Assembly: GCF_027490375.1 (NCBI RefSeq)
Contig: NZ_JAIXYH010000050.1
Coordinates: 1 to 32,132 of the forward strand
Source: Flavobacterium sp.
Lineage (GTDB): Bacteria; Bacteroidota; Bacteroidia; Flavobacteriales; Flavobacteriaceae
Reading direction: 5' to 3'
Length of the DNA: 32,132 nt
Shown: positions 1 through 7,726 of the stretch, one piece after another
How positions within the stretch are numbered: position 1 is the first letter of the stretch
Layout: every line of letters begins with the position of its first letter
Program-made: the position numbers and the translations under genes
Notes under the pieces: model-generated
What the model was told of the DNA's origin: nothing
Seen by the model: the letters and a program-made list of their open reading frames with translations, nothing else
The model's database searches: none

Positions 1-471
1 AGTCGAAGTTTCTACCACATCAACAGCTGGCGCATCTGGCGATCCGTGGTTAACCAAAACATCGGTGTTTGTAGCTGAACTAGCTTCTTCACGACCTAGG
101 GCAAAAACGCTCAACAAGAACGAATCTGGATTGGTGTAACCGGTTTCGCTCACAATACCATTTGCGATGGCAATGTACGTTTCGCCGTTAGCTAGCGTCG
201 TTGTTAAGTTGTAAAGCGATTCGGCAGCAGAAGAACTTGATGCTGGAGCAACGTCAATGCTAATTGGCACACCAGCTGCAACGTCGATAAACGGAGTAGC
301 GGTTCTAAAGGCAAAATTGTCCAACTCTAATTCGCCATTGATGTACACATCAACTTCTGCAGCAGCAGCGTCTGGTGAATTGTGGATTACTTGTAAACGT
401 GCGGTTTGAGCATAATTGCCCTGCACGTAAAAAAGAAAAAGCAAGAAAACGAAACTTGTAACTTTTTTCAT
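1..471 (-). CDS. DUF4397 domain-containing secreted protein (C-terminus cut by window edge)
   Basis: An open frame of 157 codons runs from an ATG at 471 down to base 1 without a stop, so the gene continues beyond the window. The first ~22 residues form a signal peptide (Lys-rich start, hydrophobic Val/Phe/Leu core, cleavage near NYAQ), so the product is exported. The mature start reads ARLQVIHNSPDAAAAEVDVY, the hallmark of the DUF4397 family of beta-rich cell-surface or secreted proteins. A second, similar stretch (VLVNHGSPDAPAVDVVE) sits at the truncated end, which suggests at least two repeats. Molecular function is unknown for the family. Confidence in family is good; full length is unknown. 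Confidence 0.85.
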   Translation of the reverse strand, partial: MKKVTSFVFLLFLFYVQGNYAQTARLQVIHNSPDAAAAEVDVYINGELELDNFAFRTATPFIDVAAGVPISIDVAPASSSSAAESLYNLTTTLANGETYIAIANGIVSETGYTNPDSFLLSVFALGREEASSATNTDVLVNHGSPDAPAVDVVETST

Positions 472-811
472 AATACTTTTTTTTGTTGTTATTGATGGTT
501 TTAGCAAGAGAATTGAAAAAGGAAACGAATTCATTTTGACTCACCATTTTGCGCAGAATAGCAAACCTTAATTTATTCGCAAGCCTCACTCAACTTACTT
601 TGCTAAACGAGAGAGTGGTTTCAGACTTGATAGTTGCTTAGACTATTGTTAATCTTAATCTAAGAAACTGTTATATTCTACTTAATAAAAAGACGATTCC
701 TGCTGTATCATACATTGTGCGTATCGAATCCTTAAAGCACCGAATAGATAATTATGCTATTGTGGTTTTTAAGTCGATTCCTTTCTTATTTTTGACATGA
801 AATATTCCGTC
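472..811. other. Intergenic region between divergent genes
   Basis: AT-rich non-coding DNA separating the DUF4397 gene (-) from the small secreted protein gene (+). The only clear signal is the plus-strand promoter at its right edge. On the minus strand a near-match (TAAGGTTTG) occurs near 570 but has three, not two, spacer bases. No RNA gene or repeat was recognised. Confidence 0.5.
787..794 (+). promoter_or_regulatory. Bacteroidota -7 promoter element (TATTTTTG) that decides the downstream start
   Basis: TATTTTTG matches the TAnnTTTG -7 consensus exactly. Transcription would begin around 799-801, downstream of the ATG at 797, so translation should start at the next in-frame ATG, 812. A TTG at 760-762 could serve as the -33 element, although the 24-bp spacing is slightly long. 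Confidence 0.6.
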
Positions 812-1177
812 ATGAAAAAGTTTATTGCAGTTCTAGCCTTATTGTTTAGTGTTGTTTCGTTTGCACAGAAAAGTCCTGTGACAGCAGCGGTGATTAAGGA
901 CATCGAAAAACAAAAAGAAAAAATACAAACTGAATTAAAAAAGAACGACCGAAATGCAGCGCTAGCTACAGCTCTTGCCTTACGTGCCGACGTACACCGC
1001 CTGTATGAAAGTGCTTCGATCGCCTTCGCGGAAAAGAAAGAAAAGCTAAGAATTGCCGAGGCGGCTTACCTCGCCAGCGGAAAAACCGAAAAACTGATTC
1101 GTTCGCAATACAGCGATAAAGAAATCGAAAAAAGCTTGGATGAAATCATGAAAAATCTGAATTCTATAAAAGAGTAA
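812..1177 (+). CDS. Small secreted, helix-rich hypothetical protein
   Basis: A 121-aa protein with a typical signal peptide (MKKFIAVLALLFSVVSFAQ, cleavage after Ala-Gln) and a mature part rich in Lys, Glu and Ala (for example IEKQKEKIQTELKK) that should be mostly helical or coiled coil. No catalytic motif was recognised. An in-frame ATG at 797 would add five residues, but it lies between the -7 element and the expected transcription start, so 812 is preferred. The gene ends 30 bp before a PabA/TrpG-like gene on the same strand and may be cotranscribed with it, although a functional link is not obvious. Probably periplasmic; function unknown. Confidence 0.75.
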   Translation: MKKFIAVLALLFSVVSFAQKSPVTAAVIKDIEKQKEKIQTELKKNDRNAALATALALRADVHRLYESASIAFAEKKEKLRIAEAAYLASGKTEKLIRSQYSDKEIEKSLDEIMKNLNSIKE

Positions 1178-1207
1178 ACGAATTCAATACCAGATTTTTA
1201 AATCACT

Positions 1208-1774
1208 TTGACTAAAGTATTACTTATTGATTCCTACGACAGCTTCACGTACAATTTAGTTCACTACTTTGAAGCGCTCGATTGCCAAGTTACGGTTCTG
1301 AAAAACGACGAACCATACCGCGATCTACTAAACACACACGACTGTGTAGTGCTTTCGCCCGGACCAGGACTTCCGGAAAATGCCGGGAATTTACTTCCGA
1401 TTATTTCGGAAATCGTTACCGCCAAAAAAGTTCTAGGTGTTTGCTTGGGTCTACAAGCGCTTGTGACGCATTTTGGAGGCAGTTTAGTCAACTTACTTCA
1501 GGTGCACCACGGCTATGCTGATTTAATGACGCAAACGCAGGAAAACAAGCTTTTTCGTGGACTTCCAAAAACATTCCATGTAGCACGCTATCATTCTTGG
1601 GCGGCTTCATCAACCAATTTTCCCGAAATACTGCAAATCACCGCTCAAACTTCCGACGGAACCATCATGGCTTTCGAGCACAAAAATTTACCTGTCTTTG
1701 GCGTTCAATTTCATCCTGAAAGCATTTTAAGCGAACACGGAATGCAAATTCTCAAAAATTGGATTAGCTTGTAG
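1208..1774 (+). CDS. pabA: Glutamine amidotransferase, component II of anthranilate or aminodeoxychorismate synthase
   Basis: A 188-aa class I glutamine amidotransferase that hydrolyses glutamine and passes ammonia to a chorismate-using partner (TrpE or PabB, not in this window). The family start VLLIDSYDSFTYNLVHY is present, with the oxyanion region SPGPGLPENAG at 50-60, the nucleophile Cys79 in GVCLGLQAL, and the catalytic His169/Glu171 in QFHPES. The His usually following GVCLG is Leu here. Translation appears to begin with TTG at 1208: no in-frame ATG fits upstream and the conserved VLLIDSYDS follows at once. Whether it serves folate (PabA) or tryptophan (TrpG) synthesis cannot be settled; the lack of trp neighbours leans towards PabA. 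Length is normal. Confidence 0.85.
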   Translation: MTKVLLIDSYDSFTYNLVHYFEALDCQVTVLKNDEPYRDLLNTHDCVVLSPGPGLPENAGNLLPIISEIVTAKKVLGVCLGLQALVTHFGGSLVNLLQVHHGYADLMTQTQENKLFRGLPKTFHVARYHSWAASSTNFPEILQITAQTSDGTIMAFEHKNLPVFGVQFHPESILSEHGMQILKNWISL

Positions 1775-1812
1775 TTTTTGTTCAGGTAATCTTATTCAAG
1801 ATTCTGAAAAAC
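1774..1812. terminator. Probable bidirectional terminator between convergent genes
   Basis: GTTTTT (1774-1779), CAG and AATCTT pair with AAGATT, CTG and AAAAAC (to 1812), giving an interrupted 15-bp hairpin with loop ATTC. The outer arms supply a T-run on either strand. It lies exactly between the pabA-like stop and the yaaA stop, which converge here. Confidence 0.5.
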
Positions 1813-1842
1813 ATTATTTTAAATTATTGATATAGAAAAAAT

Positions 1843-2601
1843 CTATCGCGTAAAAACGAGCTTATTACCGTTTGATAAAGCTTCATCAAAGGCGTAACCT
1901 TCCGAATTGAAAAGTTTGATGTCGTCTAAAGATTCCGCTTCGCTTTCAACTAAAAAACGCGCCATCATGCCACGAGCTTTCTTCGCAAAAAAAGAAATCA
2001 TTTTAAGTTGACCGTTGTGAAAATCTTTAAAATCAACTTCCACTACTTGCGTTTTAAAGGCTTTTAAATCGACCGCCGAGGCATATTCTTTACTCGCCAA
2101 ATTAACCAGTAACTCGTCTTTCGAAAGCTGCTTTTTCACGTAAGCGGTTACATCCTTCTTCCAAAACTCATACAAATTTTTGGCTTCCCCTACTCCCAGT
2201 GAAGTTCCCATTTCCAATCGATACGGCTGCATGAAATCAAATGGTTTTAGAATTCCATACAAACCAGACAAAATCATAATGCGCTCGTTAAGTCGAGAAA
2301 GCACTTCAGTAGATAGCGTGTGTGCTTGTAAGCCGTCGTAAACATCGCCACTAAAACTAAAAATAGCCGGACGTGCATTTTCGGAAGAAAAAGGCGGTTT
2401 AAACGACTTATTTCGATGGTAATTGAGTTCGGCCAACTTATCGGAAATGTCTTGAAGCGCCATTAAATCCGTTGGCTTTAACTTTTTAAGCGCTTGGTTA
2501 ACTTTTTTTGACTTCGTTAAAAACTGCGGACTGCTATAATCAAAATTCGGATATTCACCCGCTTCTAACAAACTCTTTGACGGAGACAATAAAATTTTCA
2601 T
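1843..2601 (-). CDS. yaaA: Peroxide stress protein YaaA (UPF0246/DUF328)
   Basis: A 252-aa protein of the YaaA family. In E. coli, YaaA limits intracellular free iron during hydrogen peroxide stress, and members bind DNA with a distinctive fold. Visible family motifs are the N-terminal KILLSPSKSL, the LYGILKPFDFMQPYRLEMGT segment around residues 113-132, NLASKEY near 167-173, KKARGMMARF near 207-216, and a C-terminal EGYAFDEALS. Length matches the family. It starts 2 bp after the stop of the ammonia-lyase gene, so it is almost certainly the second gene of that transcript and translationally coupled. No domain seems missing. Confidence 0.92.
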   Translation of the reverse strand: MKILLSPSKSLLEAGEYPNFDYSSPQFLTKSKKVNQALKKLKPTDLMALQDISDKLAELNYHRNKSFKPPFSSENARPAIFSFSGDVYDGLQAHTLSTEVLSRLNERIMILSGLYGILKPFDFMQPYRLEMGTSLGVGEAKNLYEFWKKDVTAYVKKQLSKDELLVNLASKEYASAVDLKAFKTQVVEVDFKDFHNGQLKMISFFAKKARGMMARFLVESEAESLDDIKLFNSEGYAFDEALSNGNKLVFTR

Positions 2602-2603
2602 AG

Positions 2604-4109
2604 TTAATTATATAGCGATTCGTCGATTTTGAGATTTCGAATAAAACGAACACTGCTTACCATAGCTTCATGCATGTAGATATCGTTCTCTACTTTCGGC
2701 ACCAAGGTTCTGAAATCGCGCAACACAGCTTCTAAAGCATTTCCGGTTTGATGTTTACGAAGCAAAAGCGCCTGACTCGCATTAAACAATTCAATAGCGA
2801 GAATGCGCTCCACATTCTCAATAATTTCGAGCGTTTTTACCGCAGCGTTCGCACCCATGGATACGTGATCTTCTTGGCCGTTGCTGGAAACAATACTGTC
2901 GACACTGGCCGGAGTTGCCAATTGCTTGTTTTTACTTGCGATGGCTGCCGCGGTATATTGCGGAATCATAAATCCGCTGTTTAAACCCGGATTTCCCACT
3001 AAAAACGCTGGCAATTCGCGCAATCCGGAAATGAGCTGAAAAATACGTCGCTCGCTAATACTTCCCAGTTCGGAAATCGAAATCGCAAGAAAATCGAGTG
3101 CCATCGCCAAGGGTTGTCCGTGAAAATTTCCACCCGACAGAATCAAATCTTCATCAACAAAGATGTTTGGGTTGTCGGTAACCGAATTCAATTCCGTCTT
3201 AAACACTTTTTTCACATAGTCTAAGACATCTTTTGATGCGCCGTGCACCTGCGGAATACAGCGAAAAGAATACGGATCCTGAACCTGTTTAGGCGAATTT
3301 TGCATCTGAATACTATCGCTCAAAAACGAACGTACACGCGCCGCCGTTTCGATTTGCCCTTTATGCGGTCGAGCCAAGTGAATGAGTTCGTGAAACGGTT
3401 CTATGCGGCCGTTAAACGCGTCGAGCGACATAGCGCTAACCAGATCGGCGAGATAATTCAATCGAGACGATTTTATAATGGCATATACGCCGTACGCCAC
3501 CATAAATTGCGTGCCGTTTAACAGCGCTAAACCTTCTTTACTTTGCAATCGAATAGGTTCCCAACCCATACGCGCATTAATTTCTGCGGAAGCGTAAATT
3601 TTGTTATCAAACCAAACCGAACCTTCGCCAAACAACGGCAAAACCAGATGCGCCAGCGGAGCTAAATCGCCCGATGCGCCCAATGATCCCAAATCGTAAA
3701 CAACGGGATAGACTTTCGAATTGTAAAACTGCACCAAACGCTCAACCGTTTCAATCGCCACGCCTGAATTTCCATAACTAAGCGACTGAATTTTAAACAA
3801 CAACATCAGTTGAATAACTTCCAACGGAACGTGTTTCCCTAAGCCACAAGCATGACTTTTAACTAGATTTTCTTGTAAAGTCGATAAGTCGGCCTCGGAT
3901 ATTTTCACATTACAAAGCGAACCAAATCCGGTATTTATTCCATAAATCGGTTGTTCGCTGTTGCGGAGCTTCTCGTCTAAATAATTTCTACTTCTATTGA
4001 TATTCCCCTTTGCTTCTTCAGATAAATCGATGGTTAAATCGTTCTCAATAATATGAACAACCTGAGCAATAGTAAGGGTTTTCGAACTGATGTAATGTAT
4101 AGATTCCAT
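2604..4109 (-). CDS. hutH: Histidine ammonia-lyase (aromatic amino acid lyase family)
   Basis: A 501-aa member of the MIO-dependent ammonia-lyase family, which removes ammonia from histidine to give urocanate. The triad forming the MIO cofactor is seen in GSLGASGDLAPLAHL (Ala-Ser-Gly at 145-147). The active-site loop YGINTGFGSL (residues 56-65) and SHACGLG (85-91) are intact; the SH pair favours histidine as substrate, but tyrosine or phenylalanine lyase cannot be excluded. The ATG at 4109 is chosen: a longer in-frame start at 4148 exists, but the extra 13 residues overlap the putative promoter and are not family-like. The other histidine-utilisation genes (hutU, hutI, hutG) are absent nearby; the partner here is yaaA. 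Confidence 0.9.
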   Translation of the reverse strand: MESIHYISSKTLTIAQVVHIIENDLTIDLSEEAKGNINRSRNYLDEKLRNSEQPIYGINTGFGSLCNVKISEADLSTLQENLVKSHACGLGKHVPLEVIQLMLLFKIQSLSYGNSGVAIETVERLVQFYNSKVYPVVYDLGSLGASGDLAPLAHLVLPLFGEGSVWFDNKIYASAEINARMGWEPIRLQSKEGLALLNGTQFMVAYGVYAIIKSSRLNYLADLVSAMSLDAFNGRIEPFHELIHLARPHKGQIETAARVRSFLSDSIQMQNSPKQVQDPYSFRCIPQVHGASKDVLDYVKKVFKTELNSVTDNPNIFVDEDLILSGGNFHGQPLAMALDFLAISISELGSISERRIFQLISGLRELPAFLVGNPGLNSGFMIPQYTAAAIASKNKQLATPASVDSIVSSNGQEDHVSMGANAAVKTLEIIENVERILAIELFNASQALLLRKHQTGNALEAVLRDFRTLVPKVENDIYMHEAMVSSVRFIRNLKIDESLYN

Positions 4110-4125
4110 AGTAAATTCTCTATTC

Positions 4126-4133
4126 CAAAAGTC
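4126..4133 (-). promoter_or_regulatory. Possible -7 element for hutH-yaaA (GACTTTTG)
   Basis: On the minus strand GACTTTTG differs from TAnnTTTG by one base and lies 16 bp before the ATG at 4109. If used, it excludes the longer start at 4148. The intergenic space to the divergent thrA gene is only 255 bp, so both promoters sit there. Confidence 0.35.
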
Positions 4134-4329
4134 TGTATTAATATGCATGCTGCAAATTTTTTAAGGAGTTTTTATGCTATTACGCACCGAAAATTTTTCA
4201 AGCCGTTCGTAATCTGGTAATTTCCGGCTATTAAAAATTTATTATTATAACAAACAGACCTTATTTTCTACTTAAATTTAACAAATTCGTAAAAGTTTTA
4301 AAAGGATTTTAGGCATACAACTATTATTT

Positions 4330-4337
4330 TACTTTTG
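4330..4337 (+). promoter_or_regulatory. -7 promoter element of the thr operon (TACTTTTG)
   Basis: TACTTTTG is a perfect TAnnTTTG match placed 27 bp before the thrA ATG. The predicted 5' leader is only about 20 nt, too short for a threonine/isoleucine leader peptide or an attenuator hairpin. It also overlaps a TTG at 4335 that could otherwise be mistaken for the start codon. Confidence 0.65.
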
Positions 4338-4364
4338 AAAAGTTACAAACTTAGGACAACGCTT

Positions 4365-6803
4365 ATGAAAGTGCTAAAATTCGGAGGAACATCGGTTGCC
4401 AATGCGCAGAATATTCAATTGGTAATCGACATAGTTAAGAAGCAAGAAACAAAGAAATTGGCCGTGGTGGTCTCGGCACTGGGAGGTGTTACCGATTTAC
4501 TGCTCAATGCGGCACAATTAGCGGCACAAGGCTTGAAATTGTACGAAACGGAAATTCGCAAAATAGAGAGCAAGCATCTCGAAGCTGTAGATGCCCTGTT
4601 ACAACAACCTCTAAAATCGGAAGCCGAAGCTGCTTTACACCAACATTTCGACCAACTAGAAACCCTACTCAAAGGCGTGTTTTTACTGGGCGAGTTATCC
4701 GATCGTACTTCGGATGCCATTTCGGGCATGGGCGAACTTATGTCGTCGACAATTATCGCAAAAGCTTTCCAGCAACAGCTCGATCGCGTGGTGTACGTCG
4801 ATAGTCGGAATATTATTACAACCGATAGTAAATTTGGTAAAGCAAAAGTGGATTTCGAAATTACCAATTACCAAATTCAAAAAGCACTAAAATCCGACGG
4901 AATTTATTTGCTGCCCGGTTTTGTAGCTTCCTCTCACGAAAAACATACAACTACTTTAGGAAGAGGCGGTTCCGATTACACCGCAGCCATAGTCGCAGCC
5001 GCGCTCGAGTCAGAAGTCTTGGAAATCTGGACCGATGTTAACGGCATGTACACCGCGAATCCGAAAATTGTGAAACAAGCACTGCCGATTAGTGAGATTT
5101 TGTATCATGAAGCTATGGAATTATCGCATTTTGGCGCGAAAGTTCTCTATCCGCCAACTATTCAACCGGTATTGAATAAATCGATTCCGATTCTAATCAA
5201 AAATACCTTCGAACCCGAACACCCGGGAACACGTATTTCCGACCAAATTCAAGGAAATGCCAATCCGATTAAAGGAATCACGCACATTCAAAACATCGCT
5301 TTGCTAACGGTTGAAGGCAGCGGAATTGTTGGCGTTTCTGGTTTTTCAAAACGGCTATTCGAAGCGTTATCATTAGAGAACATCAGTGCTATTTTTATTA
5401 CGCAAGCTTCTTCAGAACACTCGATTTGTGTGGGCATCACCGAAGCCGAAGCCAAAATTGCCAAACAAGCCATCGATAAAGCGTTTCAAATTGAAATTGC
5501 GCAGTCGTTAATCGATCCCACAATCGTAGAAACGCAATTGAGTATCGTGGCGCTTGTAGGCGAAAAAATGAAAAATCACCAAGGAATTAGCGGGAAAATG
5601 TTCTCCACTTTAGGTAAAAACAACGTAAACATCCGCGCTATTGCTCAAGGTGCTTCAGAACGGAATATTTCCGTGGTTATTGGCGACAAAGACGTAAATA
5701 AAGCACTCAATACCTTGCACGAGCGTTTCTTTGAAGACAACACCAAACAGCTGAATTTATTTGTAATGGGCGTGGGAAATGTTGGCGAAAAGTTTATGGA
5801 ACAGCTCACCCAACAACGCAAATACCTGCGCGAGCAATTGAAAATAAACTTGCGATTGGTGGGCATTTCGAATTCGCGAAAAATGTACTTCGATTTAGAT
5901 GGAATTCCGCTTAAAGACTGGAAAAACAAATTGGAAGAAGGAAAAGCTGCCGATTTGGAGCAGTTCATCGCTAAAGCTATCGATGCTAACCTGCGAAACG
6001 CCATTTTTGTTGATAATACCGCTAGCGAACTTGTAGCAGCAACCTACGCCAACTATCTTGAAAAGAACATCGCCCTAGTTACGTGCAACAAAATTGCGTG
6101 TGCTTCCGAGTACGGAAATTACAGTCGTTTAAAGGCGCTTGCACGGAAATACAGCGCACCATTTCTGTTTGAAACCAACGTGGGCGCGGGCTTACCGATT
6201 ATCGACACCTTAAAGCACTTGATTACCAGCGGCGATAAAGTCAATAAAATACAAGCCGTTCTGAGCGGAAGTTTGAATTTCATTTTCAACAACTTCAACG
6301 AAACCAATAATTTCCACGACATAGTGGTAGAAGCAGGCGTGCAAGGTTTTACAGAACCCGATCCCAAAATAGACCTCAGCGGCATCGACGTGGCGCGAAA
6401 AATTCTCATCCTCATTCGCGAAAGCGGCTATGCGATGGAAATTGAAGACATTGATAACGTTTCGTTTTTGCCCGACGAATGTTTGAAAACAACCAGCGTT
6501 CCTGCATTTTTTGAATCGCTTAAAAAACACGACAAGCATTTTGCCGATTTGTACCGAAAAGCTGCTGAAAAGGGCTGCCGCTTGAAATACGTAGCCGAAT
6601 TTGAAAACGGAAAAGCAAAAGTTGGTTTACAGGAAATTCCGGCCACGCACGACTTCTATAATTTGCAAGGCAAAGACAACATTGTTTTGTTTTACACAGA
6701 TCGTTACGTAGACCAACCCTTAATCATAAAAGGTGCCGGAGCTGGTGCAGCTGTAACTGCTTCGGGTATCTTTGCCGATGTAATTCGTATTGCCAATGTC
6801 TAA
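4365..6803 (+). CDS. thrA: Bifunctional aspartokinase / homoserine dehydrogenase I
   Basis: An 812-aa fusion that catalyses the first and third steps from aspartate to threonine. The aspartokinase domain (about 1-290) starts with KFGGTSVANAQ (5-15) and contains TTLGRGGSDYTAA and IWTDVNGMYTANP. Two ACT regulatory domains follow (about 300-455; for example GVSGFSKRLFEAL and GISGKMFSTLGKNNVNI), implying feedback control by threonine. The homoserine dehydrogenase part (about 465-812) has the nucleotide-binding GVGNVG near 469-474 and the catalytic ETNVGAGLPII and SGSLNFIFN region. ATG 4365 is chosen because MKVLKFGGTS is the family start and the -7 element lies just upstream. The 3' end overlaps thrB by 8 bp. 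Full length and intact. Confidence 0.97.
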   Translation: MKVLKFGGTSVANAQNIQLVIDIVKKQETKKLAVVVSALGGVTDLLLNAAQLAAQGLKLYETEIRKIESKHLEAVDALLQQPLKSEAEAALHQHFDQLETLLKGVFLLGELSDRTSDAISGMGELMSSTIIAKAFQQQLDRVVYVDSRNIITTDSKFGKAKVDFEITNYQIQKALKSDGIYLLPGFVASSHEKHTTTLGRGGSDYTAAIVAAALESEVLEIWTDVNGMYTANPKIVKQALPISEILYHEAMELSHFGAKVLYPPTIQPVLNKSIPILIKNTFEPEHPGTRISDQIQGNANPIKGITHIQNIALLTVEGSGIVGVSGFSKRLFEALSLENISAIFITQASSEHSICVGITEAEAKIAKQAIDKAFQIEIAQSLIDPTIVETQLSIVALVGEKMKNHQGISGKMFSTLGKNNVNIRAIAQGASERNISVVIGDKDVNKALNTLHERFFEDNTKQLNLFVMGVGNVGEKFMEQLTQQRKYLREQLKINLRLVGISNSRKMYFDLDGIPLKDWKNKLEEGKAADLEQFIAKAIDANLRNAIFVDNTASELVAATYANYLEKNIALVTCNKIACASEYGNYSRLKALARKYSAPFLFETNVGAGLPIIDTLKHLITSGDKVNKIQAVLSGSLNFIFNNFNETNNFHDIVVEAGVQGFTEPDPKIDLSGIDVARKILILIRESGYAMEIEDIDNVSFLPDECLKTTSVPAFFESLKKHDKHFADLYRKAAEKGCRLKYVAEFENGKAKVGLQEIPATHDFYNLQGKDNIVLFYTDRYVDQPLIIKGAGAGAAVTASGIFADVIRIANV

Positions 6804-7725
6804 ATTTGAAGAAGTACAAGTTTTTTGTCCGGCTACTGTTGCCAATTTATCCTGCGGCTTCGATGTTTTGGGATTATGCTTAAAAGGCGTTGGCGATGAA
6901 ATGACCATACGCATTACCGACGAGCCCGGCGTGCGCATCAAACGTATTTCTGGCGCCGATTTATCTTTGGAAATCGAACAAAACGTTGCGGGTGTTGCGG
7001 CGGTTTCGCTTCTTAATTTCTTAAAACCCAAAGTTGGCTTTGAAATCGAAATCGATAAAAAGATTAAACCCGGCAGCGGTATTGGAAGCTCGGCCGCAAG
7101 TGCAGCTGGAGCGGTTTACGGCATCAATAAATTGTTGGGAACGCCGTTGCACCGACGCGATTTAATTCCGTTTGCGATGCAAGGCGAAGTATTGGCCAGC
7201 AAAGCCTTTCACGCCGACAACGTGGCTCCTGCCCTACTCGGTGGATTCACGATTGTGAAAGGATATCATCCGCTGGAAGTATTGCGAATTGATGCGCCCG
7301 ACGATTTATATGTTACGCTAGTACACCCAAAAATCGAACTGCGCACAGCCGATTCGCGTGCCGTTTTACCCGCGCAACTACCTTTGAAAACCGCGGTACA
7401 GCAATCCGGAAACCTCGCTGCATTTGTACATGCGTTGCATACGAAAGATTATCTGCTGCTCGGACGCGCTACGCAAGACGTCATCGCCGAACCACACCGC
7501 GAAAAACTAATTCCTTTGTTTTCGTTAGCCAAAAGCGAAGCGCTGAAATCGGGAGCCCTCGGCGTTGGTATTTCCGGTTCCGGACCGTCGATTTATGCAC
7601 TCTGCGAAGGCAAAACAAGCGCACAAGAGGTAGGTCGCGCCTGGAAATTAAGCTACATGCTCAACAACATCGAAGCCGACGTATTTATATCACAAGTTAA
7701 CGCCAAAGGCACTGAACTAATTTAA
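6796..7725 (+). CDS. thrB: Homoserine kinase (GHMP family)
   Basis: A 309-aa cytoplasmic kinase that phosphorylates homoserine, the product of the upstream gene, using ATP. The N-terminal CPATVANLSCGFDVLG (11-26) and the GHMP phosphate-binding loop KPGSGIGSSAASAAGA (91-106) are intact, as is the C-terminal GVGISGSGPSIYAL motif. The ATG at 6796 is preferred over a TTG at 6790, since MSKFEEVQVFCPATVAN fits the family start. It overlaps the end of thrA by 8 bp, so translation is probably coupled, and thrC follows after a single base. Length is typical. Confidence 0.97.
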   Translation: MSKFEEVQVFCPATVANLSCGFDVLGLCLKGVGDEMTIRITDEPGVRIKRISGADLSLEIEQNVAGVAAVSLLNFLKPKVGFEIEIDKKIKPGSGIGSSAASAAGAVYGINKLLGTPLHRRDLIPFAMQGEVLASKAFHADNVAPALLGGFTIVKGYHPLEVLRIDAPDDLYVTLVHPKIELRTADSRAVLPAQLPLKTAVQQSGNLAAFVHALHTKDYLLLGRATQDVIAEPHREKLIPLFSLAKSEALKSGALGVGISGSGPSIYALCEGKTSAQEVGRAWKLSYMLNNIEADVFISQVNAKGTELI

Positions 7726-7726
7726 A

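Noticed and set aside
3243..3521. Plus-strand open frame opposite hutH (and similar frames opposite thrA, prfA and pyrF)
   Set aside because: Antisense shadows of strongly conserved genes, with arginine- or serine-rich, non-protein-like composition.
4335..4364. Upstream TTG start for thrA
   Set aside because: It lies inside the -7 promoter element, and the extra residues are not part of the aspartokinase family start.
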